From Geminicoccaceae bacterium (lineage in GTDB: Bacteria; Pseudomonadota; Alphaproteobacteria; Geminicoccales; Geminicoccaceae), in contig JANQNY010000046.1 in assembly GCA_028279345.1 (NCBI GenBank), forward strand, positions 1 to 64,000: a stretch of DNA of 64,000 nt, in the 5' to 3' direction. A program made the translations under genes and the position numbers. Position 1 is the stretch's first letter. The number at the start of each line of letters is the position of its first letter. The notes below the pieces were generated by a model that had not been told where the DNA came from, did not search any database, and was given only the letters and a program-made list of their open reading frames with translations. Below are positions 8,867-17,626 of this stretch, piece after piece.

Positions 8867-9349
8867 ATGGTGGTCGTCGTCACGGCCTCCAACGTTCTAG
8901 TCCAGTACCCGATCAACGACTGGCTCACCTGGGGCGCGTTGACCTACCCGGCGGCGTTCCTCGTGACCGACCTGACGAACCAGCGGCTCGGTCCCACGGC
9001 GGCGCGTCGCGTCGCCTATGCCGGCTTCGCCGTCGCCGTGGCGCTTTCGGTCGTGTTGGCCACACCCCGGATTGCCGTGGCTTCCGGCACAGCCTTCCTC
9101 ACGGCACAGCTGCTCGACGTCACCCTGTTCGATCGGCTGCGGCGGCGGCCCTGGTGGCAGGCGCCCCTCGCCTCCTCGGGCCTCGCCTCGGTCTGGGACA
9201 CGGCCATCTTCTTCAGCCTCGCCTTCGCCGGAACGGGGCTACCGTGGCCCACCTGGGCGCTCGGTGACCTAGCCGCCAAGTTCGCCATGGCCATTGCCCT
9301 CCTCTTGCCCTTCCGCTGGCTCATGGCGCAACGCGTCGCACCCGCCTGA
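8867..9349 (+). CDS. VUT-family (YhhQ-like) queuosine-precursor transporter
   Basis: About 160 residues, five predicted membrane helices. SNVLVQYPIND, WGALTYPAAFLVTDLTNQRLGP and the late SVWDTAIFFSLAF segment match the vitamin-uptake-transporter/YhhQ family that imports 7-cyano-7-deazaguanine for queuosine synthesis. The start is uncertain: the frame is open upstream without ATG or GTG, and the first helix appears to begin before the ATG at 8867, so a CTG at 8801 overlapping the bL28 stop is possible. The last 81 bases overlap, tail to tail, the 3' end of the converging gene. Confidence 0.8.
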   Translation: MVVVVTASNVLVQYPINDWLTWGALTYPAAFLVTDLTNQRLGPTAARRVAYAGFAVAVALSVVLATPRIAVASGTAFLTAQLLDVTLFDRLRRRPWWQAPLASSGLASVWDTAIFFSLAFAGTGLPWPTWALGDLAAKFAMAIALLLPFRWLMAQRVAPA

Positions 9350-10264
9350 GGCCCCGCCCGGCAAACGGTAGTGCAAGAGAACGGTTCGCTGCAGCGGCGA
9401 CTGGTTGTCGTCGCTGATGAGGAGGAACTCCAAGTCATCGTCGCGGACCTGGACGGCCAATCCCTCGAGATTGTCGATTCCATGGCTCACATCGAAGCGG
9501 GCAATCTCAACCGGCTGCAGAACGTCCTGCTCGAGGGCGGCCAGATCGAGACAGGCAACCCGCGCCTGCCAGCCGCCGAGCAAGCTCAACCGGCGTTCGA
9601 CGATGAACAGGCGATCACCGTACCGGTCGGCGCCCGTCGGCGCGTAGCCTTCGGCAGCGATGTAGGTCAGGCGACGACCTTCGCGCGTGTACGCAGCGTA
9701 GCCCAACTCGCCGAGGCTCTCCGCGATCGCAAGCCACGCGCCGTCCGGCAGGTCGGTGATCGCCTCGAAGCCTCGATTGCCGCTGAAGCCCAGATCGTCC
9801 CAGGTCATGTAGCTGGCGACACGTTCAGGCTCGAGCGTCGAACCCTCGAAGCGAATGACGTAGGGTGGCTCCTCGACGCTCACGAGCAGGTTGCCCTCGC
9901 TCACGGCAAGCCCCTCGAAGTCCTGGCTCCATCCGCTAGGCAAAGGCAGATCGATCTCGCGCCAGCCGGCAACCCCGGTGATGCCGCGACCCTCGCCGCG
10001 CACGAGGATCGCCTGAAAGAGCCGCCCACGGTCGCTCGCGAACAGAAGCCGGTCATCGCCCAAGGTCAGCACGGAGGACAACCCGCCGATCCCCTGGCCA
10101 CCGACGATCTCGAGTGCCGCTGCGCCGAGCAACGAGCCACTGGCCGGTGGCACCGCCAGCCGGTTGACGCTGACGTCGACATCGAGAGCGTCCGCGGCGC
10201 GCGCGCCCGCACCGGCACCAGAGAGGGCGAGGAGCAGAGCGACAAGCAGGCTGGACGTGCGCAT
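9269..10264 (-). CDS. Secreted esterase-like-activity-of-phytase family protein
   Basis: 331-residue protein with an N-terminal signal peptide (residues 1 to about 24, ending in an AxA site). The body matches the PF13449 phytase-esterase-like fold: a beta-propeller with the SSVLTLGDDRLLFASDRGR, DFEGLAV and DNLEGLAV repeats. Homologues are periplasmic or secreted; the reaction is poorly defined. The ATG at 10264 has AAGG upstream; a GTG lies two codons earlier. The family usually ends near LLHYRLP; here about 28 more residues rich in Gly, Glu and His are read antisense into the transporter gene, as if the original stop had been lost. Confidence 0.8.
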   Translation of the reverse strand: MRTSSLLVALLLALSGAGAGARAADALDVDVSVNRLAVPPASGSLLGAAALEIVGGQGIGGLSSVLTLGDDRLLFASDRGRLFQAILVRGEGRGITGVAGWREIDLPLPSGWSQDFEGLAVSEGNLLVSVEEPPYVIRFEGSTLEPERVASYMTWDDLGFSGNRGFEAITDLPDGAWLAIAESLGELGYAAYTREGRRLTYIAAEGYAPTGADRYGDRLFIVERRLSLLGGWQARVACLDLAALEQDVLQPVEIARFDVSHGIDNLEGLAVQVRDDDLEFLLISDDNQSPLQRTVLLHYRLPGGASGGCDALRHEPAEGQEEGNGHGELGG

Positions 10265-10332
10265 GGCCACGCCTTAGCCTTCCTCGGATAGGTGGGCAAG
10301 CGACCGCACCACCCGCTCTCTTTCGGCGCTCC

Positions 10333-10950
10333 ATGGAGCTTTCGCTAGACCCCCAATCGATAATGACGCTGCTCGCAGCCACGCTTCTCGCCATATGGCA
10401 GGCTGCAGCCTACGCGGCCGTGGCGAGTGCGGTCGGCAGCTTTACGCGGGCTTCGAGCACGTTCACGATCGTGGCGCTGCTTCTCCTCCTCGGGCTGAGC
10501 GCGCCCGCAAGCGCACTGCCCCTGCCGGACGCCCTCTCTACACATGTGCTGCCGGCCACGGCGATCGCGCTTGCTGCGGGTATCGCGATCGCCCTCATGG
10601 CCCTGCTCCGTCCGCGTTGGCGGCTCGCCATCCTCGAGCCCTCGGTGTCGCGGGAGCAGCGCTGCGCGACGCCGTGGATCGGCGCCGGGCTCTTGGCCTT
10701 CGCCATCACTTCGATGGCGATTGCTGCGGCGCTCCGAGGCGCGCTCGAGTTTGCCCCCGCCGCGTGGTCGCCCGTCATCTGCGCGCTGGCACTGCCGCCC
10801 GGCGCCGCCATAGGCTGTGCCGCCGCCGCAGGAGGCGTCGAGCTGCTGGTGCAGGTGACGACGGCTCCGCTGCCTGCGACGATGGCAGGGCTCGTCGTCG
10901 CCGCGGCACTCGCCGGCCTCTTGTCCAGATGGCGGGACGGATACGCGTGA
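10333..10950 (+). CDS. LivH-like (branched-chain amino acid type) ABC permease, shortened and divergent
   Basis: 205 residues, very hydrophobic, with six or seven predicted helices. The order of segments, including an N-terminal A-x4-YAAVASAVG helix and the late GAAIGCAAAAGGVELL, echoes LivH/UrtB permeases. It is about 85 residues shorter than the usual length of about 290 and lacks the conserved LivH GLTLGSIYALIALG motif. First gene of an eight-gene operon; its stop overlaps the next GTG as GTGA. Function as a transport channel is doubtful because both downstream ATPase subunits lack catalytic residues. Confidence 0.65.
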   Translation: MELSLDPQSIMTLLAATLLAIWQAAAYAAVASAVGSFTRASSTFTIVALLLLLGLSAPASALPLPDALSTHVLPATAIALAAGIAIALMALLRPRWRLAILEPSVSREQRCATPWIGAGLLAFAITSMAIAAALRGALEFAPAAWSPVICALALPPGAAIGCAAAAGGVELLVQVTTAPLPATMAGLVVAAALAGLLSRWRDGYA

Positions 10951-11816
10951 GGGCCGGCTACGACGCGGCGCTCTGGCTCGTGACCGCAGCCCTGGTCGCG
11001 GCCGCCATCCTCTTCGCCGTGCAGAGCTTCGATGCAACGTCTCGAGATGGCGCGTACTTGGTGATCGCCAGCGGCGCGCTTGCCGCCGCCAGCGCGTTCT
11101 TCGCCAACGGGCTCACCGGCCGGCCGATCCTTGCCCTATCAGTGCCGATGCTTGCAGGCTGGTGGGCGGCGACCTCGGTTGCCTACAGCCTCGACGCGGC
11201 CTTGGGCCTCGCTGCGCTGAGCGGGCTCATCGCCGGCGCCCTGATTGGCGCCGTCGCAACCACGCCAGCACGCCGCACGGCCGCGATCACCCTGGCGCTG
11301 GCGGTGCTTGCAGACCTCACCTCTGATGCCGTCGGCTTTGCTTTCGACCATACACTCGGCGCACCGACGATCGACAGCGGTGCGTGGATAGCCCTGCTGG
11401 CGCTTGCGGCGATCGGATTAGGCTGGCGTGCGGAGGGGAGCCTCGCCGCCGGTCTGTTGGCGCCACGCCCCCACGGCGGCGCGGCGGCGCTAGGCATCGG
11501 ACAGCGGCGCCTTCTGGCACTGAGCGGGGCCATCGGCGGGACCGCCGGCGGCATCGCAGGGGCGCTTCTGGCGATCTCTGCCAGTGGCCCGCCAGACGTG
11601 GTCACCGGGCTGGTGCTGGCCGCCGCAGCGCTCGCGGCCGGTGGCACGATGGCTGGCACCCTGGCGCTGGTGACCGCGCTCTGGGTGCTGCCGCAACTGG
11701 CGCTTCGCGCGACGCCGACGGCGATCGATCTCCAACTCTGGCTGGCCGGGGGCGTGGCGATCGTCGTGCTGGTGCTCGGTCTAGCGGCCAGCCTGCCACG
11801 GCGCGAGCATGGCTGA
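10947..11816 (+). CDS. LivM-like ABC permease, divergent
   Basis: 289-residue hydrophobic protein with about eight to ten helices. Order and spacing of segments follow LivM/UrtC permeases: NGLTGRPILALSVPMLAGW corresponds to the LTG-x-AGQ-x-SLG region, GALIGAVATTPARR to the LPALRLRG region, and VTGLVLAAAALAAGGTMAGTLALV to the late GG-x-G-x3-GP region. The conserved charged and glycine positions are mostly changed. The GTG at 10947 overlaps the previous stop; an ATG at 10929 is an alternative. Overlaps the next gene by eight bases. Identification as LivM-derived is inference from pattern, not from a strong motif. Confidence 0.65.
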   Translation: MRAGYDAALWLVTAALVAAAILFAVQSFDATSRDGAYLVIASGALAAASAFFANGLTGRPILALSVPMLAGWWAATSVAYSLDAALGLAALSGLIAGALIGAVATTPARRTAAITLALAVLADLTSDAVGFAFDHTLGAPTIDSGAWIALLALAAIGLGWRAEGSLAAGLLAPRPHGGAAALGIGQRRLLALSGAIGGTAGGIAGALLAISASGPPDVVTGLVLAAAALAAGGTMAGTLALVTALWVLPQLALRATPTAIDLQLWLAGGVAIVVLVLGLAASLPRREHG

Positions 11817-12561
11817 GCCTGTGCTGCGCGCTGAATCGCTGGACGTCCGCGCGGGCACTGCCACCGACCTCGCGTCGGTTTCCTTTTCGGTCGAGCCGGT
11901 GGGCCTGACCGCGCTGATTGGCCCCGATGCCTGGGACAAGGACACACTGGTCGCCGTGCTGCAGGGACGTCGGCGACCGGCTCGGGGCACGCTCAGGCTT
12001 GCTGGTCGGCCGATCACCGGCATGACGCCGGACGCACGGGTGCGTCAGGGCCTTGCCTGGACCACCCGGCCGCTCCTCCGCTTCGCCACCACGACGCTGA
12101 TCGACGCGTTGGCCCTGGCGATCCATGCGCTGCGCACGCCTTCGCCGCTGGACTTTTGGCGCCTGCGCCCCTCGCGGCCGAGCACCTATGCCGCCTTGGC
12201 GTTGCTCGACCGTGTGGGCCTCGCCGACTGTGCAGACGCGGCACCCGACAGCCTCAACGAAGCTAGGCGCGCCCGCTTGGACATCGCCCGCGCCCTGGCC
12301 GCGCGGCCGCGCCTGCTGATCGCCGACCGCATCACCGAAGACGTGTCACCGTCGGCCAGCCGCGAGCTGGCGAGCCTCCTCCATAGCCTCGCTCAAGCCG
12401 GACCCGCAGTGCTGTGGATCGAGGACGACGCCATGCTGGCGCTAGAGACGGCGGATCAGGTCGTGGTGCTGGTGGACGGCCGCGCGCTCGTGCCGAGCGC
12501 CGCCGGCAGGGAGGCGAGCGAGCAGGCGCTCGACGCGGCCTTTCTAGGGCGGAGCCGTTGA
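11809..12561 (+). CDS. LivG-like ABC ATPase homologue with degenerate catalytic motifs
   Basis: 250 residues with the layout of LivG but without a working ATP site. Where LivG has GPNGAGKTT, this has GPDAWDKDT (38-46): Lys44 remains, but the second glycine is Asp and the following Thr is Asp. The Q-loop glutamine is replaced (TTRPLLRF). The LSYGQQR-type signature is LNEARRA (149-155). Walker B keeps Asp173 but the catalytic Glu is Arg (LLIADRI), and the switch His is Asp206 (IEDD). The fold is likely kept because helix and strand spacing is normal. It cannot be expected to hydrolyse ATP, and may be structural or regulatory. Overlaps neighbours by 8 and 4 bases. Confidence 0.75.
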   Translation: MAEPVLRAESLDVRAGTATDLASVSFSVEPVGLTALIGPDAWDKDTLVAVLQGRRRPARGTLRLAGRPITGMTPDARVRQGLAWTTRPLLRFATTTLIDALALAIHALRTPSPLDFWRLRPSRPSTYAALALLDRVGLADCADAAPDSLNEARRARLDIARALAARPRLLIADRITEDVSPSASRELASLLHSLAQAGPAVLWIEDDAMLALETADQVVVLVDGRALVPSAAGREASEQALDAAFLGRSR

Positions 12562-13187
12562 GCGCCGAGCGCTTCGCCGTACCGCCGCCCGGCCATTTGA
12601 CCGCCGTGGTTCCTGCCGTCGGCGCCCAAGCTGCCGTCGACCTTGAACCAGTGCGCGCAGCGATCGCCCGAGGAGGCCGCCCCTTCGCCGTCGCTCAAGC
12701 CACTGCAGCCCCGACCGGCCAACTAGCGGCCGGGACGCGCCTGGCTGCCGTCCGGCCACTTCCTCGAGCGGCGAGCGGCGAGGCCTGGCTGCACCCTCTG
12801 CCGGAATTGCGCGGCCGGCTGGAGCGACCCTGGCAGGAACTCACCCACGCCGAACGCTACCTCGTCCAAATTGCGTGTGCCCGGTTGGAGGCGGTCGACC
12901 TGCTCGTCCTAGAGCTACCTTCGAGCCGCCTCGCCGGGCCACGGGTGCTGCGGTTGGTGGAGGATCTCGCCCGCGACGGCATGGGCATTCTCTGGCTCGA
13001 GCGGCGGCTCCGCCTGATCGCCAGCTTCGATATCGACGCTTGGCTGGCAGACGGCGACGTGGTCGAAGGCCCACTGCGGTCGTCTGAGCTGCTCCAGGAT
13101 CGCCGGGCGTTGCGCCTGTGCTTCGGTGGCGGGCTCGACGATTCTGCAGCGCCGAGCACCGAGCCTCCTGAGCGCACACACGCTTGA
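12558..13187 (+). CDS. LivF-like ABC ATPase homologue with degenerate catalytic motifs
   Basis: 209 residues, TTG start overlapping the previous stop as TTGA. The C-terminal two thirds follow the LivF pattern: LTHAERYLVQIACARL stands where LSGGEQQMLAIARAL would be, LLVLELPSSRLAG where LLLLDEPS-x-GLAP would be, then ILWLERR at the switch region. The N-terminal part, where the Walker A loop should be, reads VVPAVGAQAAVD and has no P-loop lysine. Walker B Asp and Glu are replaced by Glu and Leu. This is the second inactive nucleotide-binding-domain homologue of the operon. A gap of 112 bases, rich in converging stem potential, separates it from the binding-protein gene. Confidence 0.7.
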   Translation: MSAERFAVPPPGHLTAVVPAVGAQAAVDLEPVRAAIARGGRPFAVAQATAAPTGQLAAGTRLAAVRPLPRAASGEAWLHPLPELRGRLERPWQELTHAERYLVQIACARLEAVDLLVLELPSSRLAGPRVLRLVEDLARDGMGILWLERRLRLIASFDIDAWLADGDVVEGPLRSSELLQDRRALRLCFGGGLDDSAAPSTEPPERTHA

Positions 13188-13299
13188 CGCGTGCACCACG
13201 CCGCCCCGCTTCACTGAAAGCTAGGTGTCTCGCGATGTGCTGTGGACATTTCGGGCAAGTATCGGCAGCGTGTCTAATTCGAAGGGTGGGGTTCTGACC

Positions 13300-14298
13300 A
13301 TGACCGGGGTTGTCGGACGGTCCCGGACGTTCCGACGTCGAGCCCTGTTGCGAGCAACGACCACGCTCGGCGCAAGCGCGCCCTGGGCACTGCTCGCGAC
13401 GGAAGTTCGCTCGGCAGGCGGCGGGCGTCGGGTACTGCACATCGATTCCTACCACGCGGGCAACGAGTGGAACGACCGCATCGCCGCGGCCGTGGTAGGC
13501 GTGCTCGAGGACGCGGGTGTTGAGGTGCGCGTCTTCCACATGGACACCAAGCGCCGGCCCGCCGAAGCCGAGAAGCAGGCCGCCGCCGCGCGCGCGATTG
13601 AGGCGATCGACGCGTTCGCCCCGGATGTCGTCACGATGAGCGACGACAATGCGGTGAAGTACGTGCTGATGCCGCATTTCCGCGACGCCGATCTGCCCTT
13701 CGTTTTCTGCGGCTTGAATTGGGACGCGTCGGCGTACGGATTACCCTACAGCAACGCCACGGGCATGGTCGAGGTGGCGCCCATCCCGCAGCTGGTGGCA
13801 CTGCTTCGCCCGCATGCCCGCGGTGCGCGGCTGGGTTACCTGGCCGAAGACACGCCGACCAAACACAAGGAGAAGGCTTACCACGAAAAGCTCTTCGGGC
13901 TCGCCTACGAGCGCGCCTACTTCGTGGACGACTTCACCGCTTGGGAGGAGGCTTTCGCCCGCGCGCAACAGGAGGTCGACATGCTGCTCCTCCTCGGGGT
14001 CGGCGCCCTCACGGACTGGGACCACGAGGCGGCCAAGGCGCTTGCCGAGAGCACGACCGCGATTCCGACCGGGACCGACTTCGCCTGGCTGATGCCCTAT
14101 GCGATGCTCGGCATCGGCAAACTCCCTGAAGAGCAGGGGCGCTGGGCAGCCCAGGCAACGCTGAGAATCCTCGACGGCGTGTCGCCCGCCAGCATCCCGG
14201 TGACCCACAACATCGAGGGAGAACTCCTGTTCAATCCACGGATCGCGCAGCGCCTGCAGATCTCCGAGGTGCCCGCGCTCGCTCGGGTCGTGGAGTGA
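13300..14298 (+). CDS. ABC transporter substrate-binding protein (PF04392-like, TrpX-type)
   Basis: 332-residue exported binding protein. N-terminal basic region FRRRALLRA followed by a hydrophobic stretch to about residue 40 suggests export, possibly by Tat because of the paired arginines. The mature part has the two-lobe pattern of the ABC_sub_bind family: VLHIDSYHAGNEWNDRI near 47, PDVVTMSDDNAVKYVL near 107, LPFVFCGLNWD near 135 and LGYLAEDT near 180. Such proteins normally deliver ligands to LIV-type permeases. Here the partner ATPases are inactive and the histidine kinase gene begins directly after the stop (TGA then GTG), so the ligand-loaded protein may signal through the kinase. Start by ATG at 13300; a GTG at 13225 would extend it. 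Confidence 0.82.
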   Translation: MTGVVGRSRTFRRRALLRATTTLGASAPWALLATEVRSAGGGRRVLHIDSYHAGNEWNDRIAAAVVGVLEDAGVEVRVFHMDTKRRPAEAEKQAAAARAIEAIDAFAPDVVTMSDDNAVKYVLMPHFRDADLPFVFCGLNWDASAYGLPYSNATGMVEVAPIPQLVALLRPHARGARLGYLAEDTPTKHKEKAYHEKLFGLAYERAYFVDDFTAWEEAFARAQQEVDMLLLLGVGALTDWDHEAAKALAESTTAIPTGTDFAWLMPYAMLGIGKLPEEQGRWAAQATLRILDGVSPASIPVTHNIEGELLFNPRIAQRLQISEVPALARVVE

Positions 14299-17232
14299 GT
14301 GCCGGGCACCGTGCCGACCACCACATCGCCTGACGCCCTGGCCACTGAGCCGCGCACCTCGCTCGCCCGGCGCACGCTCCTTCGTGCCGCCATCCGTATT
14401 GCCTGCGTGGTGCTCGTCGCGAGCCTCATCGGCTATCTCCACGTCCGAGAGGGCATGGAGACGCAATCCCTCGACAACCTACAACGGTACGTCGAAGAGC
14501 GGCGCGCGCGCGAAAGTCAGGTGCTCGATGCGGCGGAGGCCAGCCTCGGGAGCCTCGATGCGGCCTTCCAGAACGCGCGACGTCAGCTGCCGGACGCCTC
14601 GGATCGGTTCGCCGAGCTGTTCGTCCTGCGACCGGACGAAACACGCCGGACTCCGCGAGCCCTGTTCGACCAAGCCGGGATCAGCGGGTTCGTCGGCAAG
14701 TATGCACGGTTGACGCCGGCCGAGCGCCGCACGCTCGTTGCCGCCGTCGACGTCCTCGACCGCCTGGGCCCGGCGCTGCGCGACCGCTTCCGCAATGCCT
14801 ACCTGGTCACCGCCGACAATGCGGTCGTGATGTACTGGCCGGGCGAGCCTTGGGCGCTCGACGGTGCCGACTGGGAGATCTTCGCGAAGCTCGCCTTGGC
14901 ACCGCGCGGCCAGAACGGCGACGTGCTGGTGACCGGCGCACCTGAGGACGGCGCGCTGGTGCAAGGCCCGCAATGGTCGCCGCTCTATTTCGACTACGGC
15001 ATCAACGAGTGGGTCGTGTCGGTGACGTTGCCGGTCAGCGTCGACGGGCAGGACAGCGCGGCGCTGGGCCATGACCTGCTGGTTCAAGATCTGATCGACC
15101 GCGTCGTCCGCAGCGACATCGACGGTGCCTACAACGTCCTCATCGACGGCGATGGCAACCTGATCGCGCATCCAGCCTATATGCCGGCGATCCAGGCGCA
15201 CAGCGGCGCCATCGCGATCGACGAGACCCATGACGACCTGCTCGTCGAGCTGCGGCGCATCGCCGACACGGCTCGTGACAAGACCCGGGTGTTCGAGCTG
15301 GCGCGCCACGACGTGTTCGTCGCCTGCACGCGCCTCGCGGGCCCGGACTGGTATCTCATGACCGTGTTCCCAAAGGCGCTGATCGCGTCGCAGGCGAGCG
15401 AGGTCGCCTGGCTGATCATCGGTCTGGGCTTGGCCGCGCTCGCGGTCGAGCTTCTATTGCTGTTCAACGTCTTGCGCGGTGGGGTGGGCATCCCGTTGCG
15501 CGCACTCGCCGACGCTGCCGACCGCATTGGTCAGGACCCGAGCGCCCCGCTCGATGCGGTCGAAACGGACTTGCAGCGCCGCGATGAGCTAGGCCGTCTC
15601 GCTCGTGCATTCCATCGGATGGTGGAACAGCTACGCGCACGCCACGACGAGCTGAGCGGTCTCAACCAGGCGCTCGCCCACGAGCTGAACCAGCGCCAGG
15701 AGGCCGAGCGTGAGCTCGAACGGCACCGGGAGCTCAACGCCCTGCTGAACACGATCAACTATGGCGTGCTGTTCGTCGATCAGGATCTCAACTCACGCCT
15801 GGTGAACGCTGCCTACAAGCGCCTTTGGCACACCCCGCCCGGCTTCTTCGAGACCTCACGCACCCTGCGCGAGGATATGGAGGAAAGCCGGCGGCAAGGG
15901 CTCTATGCGGTCAGTGACGACGACTGGCCGAACTATCTGGAGCATCGGCTCAGCACGGTGCGCAACGGCGATGTCGGCCCCGAGGAGATCCACTTCAACG
16001 ACGGTCGCACCCTCACCTATCAGTGCACGGCGCTGCCCGATGGTGGCCGCATGCTGACCTACTTCGACATCACCGAGATCAAGCGCACCGAGGCGACGCT
16101 GCGAGCGCATCTCGAGGGAATGGAAGCGTCGATGGATGGCATGGCGCTACTCGATAACAAGGGTCGCTACGTGTACGTCAACCAGGCGCACGCGGAGGTC
16201 TACGGCTTCCAACGCGACGCGATGATCGGGCAGTCCTGGCGCGAGCTCTACGACGAGGAGGCGTTACGCGACTTCGAGACCTCGATCATGCGGACGCTAG
16301 AAACAACCGGGCGTTGGCGCGGCGAGACGGTCGGGCGGCGGCGCAGCGGCCGGCGCTTTCCGCAAGAGCTGTCGCTCGCGGTGACCGAAACCGGCGGGCT
16401 CGTCTGCGTCGTAAGGGACATCACCGATCGTCGGAACCGCGAGCGTGCGCTCGCTCTGGCGGTGCGTCAGGCCGAGGAGTCCAATGCGGCGAAGTCGCGC
16501 TTCCTCGCCAGCATGAGCCACGAGCTGCGCACGCCGTTGAACGCGATCATCGGCTTCACCCGCATCGTCGCGCGGAAGACGGAGGGGCAGATCGATGCGC
16601 AGCAGCACGACAATCTTCTGAAGATCCAGAGCAGCGGCGAGCAGCTGTTGCGGCTGATCAACGATGTGCTCGACATCTCCAAGATCGAGGCGGGACGCAC
16701 CGAGGTGATGAACGCGCCCTACGCCCCGGCCCTATTGGCTGTCGAATGCGCGCGGATCATCGAGCCGATGCTCGCGCCGGGGGTGCGCCTCGTGACCGAG
16801 ACGGCCGGCGTCACCGAAGGGTGCATCGGCGACGCCGCGAAGGTCCGGCAGATCCTCACCAACCTCCTCAGCAACGCGGCGCGGCACACGATGTCAGGCA
16901 TGATCCGCCTGATCGTAAGCATCGACGAGCAGGTTCTGCGGTTCGTGGTCGAGGACACCGGACGCGGCATCCCGGCCGACGCACTAGACCTGATCTTCGA
17001 GGAGTTCGGCCAGGCGCGAGGTGCGGACCCGGCGCCCCCGGGCGGCACCGGGCTGGGCTTGACCATCAGCCGCCGGCTCGCCCGTCTAATGGGCGGCGAC
17101 ATCTCCGTTGCGAGCACGCCCGGCGAGGGTTCCAGCTTCACCTTGGAGCTGCCGTGGCAACCGGTGCGCGATCAGGCCAACCGCCCCCTGAGGAAGGCTG
17201 AGCCCGTCCAGAACGCAGCCGGCGATGACTGA
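14299..17232 (+). CDS. Membrane sensor histidine kinase: dCache-HAMP-PAS-PAS-HisKA-HATPase
   Basis: 977-residue inner-membrane kinase. TM1 at about 30-50; a large periplasmic region of about 315 residues with dCache features (VTADNAVVMYWPGEPW, VLIDGDGNLIAHP); TM2 at about 369-393; a HAMP and coiled linker to about 470; two PAS domains (about 485-590 and 600-715); HisKA with the H-box SHELRTPLNAI, phospho-acceptor His741; HATPase with ILTNLLSNAARH near 853, DTGRGIP near 888 and GGTGLGL near 915. No receiver domain of its own; the next two genes supply two. GTG start immediately after the binding-protein stop; 8-base overlap with the response regulator. Likely reports ligand occupancy of the binding protein, by inference. 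Confidence 0.9.
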   Translation: MPGTVPTTTSPDALATEPRTSLARRTLLRAAIRIACVVLVASLIGYLHVREGMETQSLDNLQRYVEERRARESQVLDAAEASLGSLDAAFQNARRQLPDASDRFAELFVLRPDETRRTPRALFDQAGISGFVGKYARLTPAERRTLVAAVDVLDRLGPALRDRFRNAYLVTADNAVVMYWPGEPWALDGADWEIFAKLALAPRGQNGDVLVTGAPEDGALVQGPQWSPLYFDYGINEWVVSVTLPVSVDGQDSAALGHDLLVQDLIDRVVRSDIDGAYNVLIDGDGNLIAHPAYMPAIQAHSGAIAIDETHDDLLVELRRIADTARDKTRVFELARHDVFVACTRLAGPDWYLMTVFPKALIASQASEVAWLIIGLGLAALAVELLLLFNVLRGGVGIPLRALADAADRIGQDPSAPLDAVETDLQRRDELGRLARAFHRMVEQLRARHDELSGLNQALAHELNQRQEAERELERHRELNALLNTINYGVLFVDQDLNSRLVNAAYKRLWHTPPGFFETSRTLREDMEESRRQGLYAVSDDDWPNYLEHRLSTVRNGDVGPEEIHFNDGRTLTYQCTALPDGGRMLTYFDITEIKRTEATLRAHLEGMEASMDGMALLDNKGRYVYVNQAHAEVYGFQRDAMIGQSWRELYDEEALRDFETSIMRTLETTGRWRGETVGRRRSGRRFPQELSLAVTETGGLVCVVRDITDRRNRERALALAVRQAEESNAAKSRFLASMSHELRTPLNAIIGFTRIVARKTEGQIDAQQHDNLLKIQSSGEQLLRLINDVLDISKIEAGRTEVMNAPYAPALLAVECARIIEPMLAPGVRLVTETAGVTEGCIGDAAKVRQILTNLLSNAARHTMSGMIRLIVSIDEQVLRFVVEDTGRGIPADALDLIFEEFGQARGADPAPPGGTGLGLTISRRLARLMGGDISVASTPGEGSSFTLELPWQPVRDQANRPLRKAEPVQNAAGDD

Positions 17233-17626
17233 ACCCGAGACCACATCGGGCCACACGCGGCCAAGAGTGCTGGTCGTCGAGGACGTGGACCTCAACCGGG
17301 AACTCCTCGAGCAGCTTCTCGAAGACACGTACGACGTGCGGAGTGCAGCGGACGGCGAGGCTGCACTCGCGGAGGCGCGCGCCTGGCGGCCGCATGTCGT
17401 GCTGCTCGATCTCTCGCTGCCGAAGCTCGACGGATGGGCGGTGGCGCGGTTGATCCGCAACGACAGGGAGCTCGCCAGCATGCGCGTTGTTGCGCTGACG
17501 GCCCATGCGATGTGCGGCGAGCGCGAGACGGCCCTTGCGGCCGGTTGCGATGCCTACCTGACCAAGCCAGTGGACGAGGCGACGCTGCTCGAGGTCGTTC
17601 GGCGCGCGGTCGAGGCGGCGAGGTGA
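17225..17626 (+). CDS. Single-domain response regulator (DivK-like)
   Basis: 133 residues, receiver domain only. Acidic pocket VVEDVD, phospho-acceptor Asp62 in LLDLSLPKLDG, conserved Thr in VVALTAHAM and Lys in YLTKPVD. No output domain, so it acts by protein interaction or as a phosphate relay. It overlaps the kinase gene by eight bases and the cyclase gene by four (GTGA). Probably phosphorylated by the neighbouring kinase and competing or sharing phosphate with the receiver of the cyclase. Confidence 0.9.
   Translation: MTEPETTSGHTRPRVLVVEDVDLNRELLEQLLEDTYDVRSAADGEAALAEARAWRPHVVLLDLSLPKLDGWAVARLIRNDRELASMRVVALTAHAMCGERETALAAGCDAYLTKPVDEATLLEVVRRAVEAAR

Noticed and set aside
10395-10946. 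Upstream extension of the second permease frame through the first permease
   Set aside because: Composition is Arg/Pro-rich and polar, unlike a membrane protein; the first permease frame is strongly hydrophobic.
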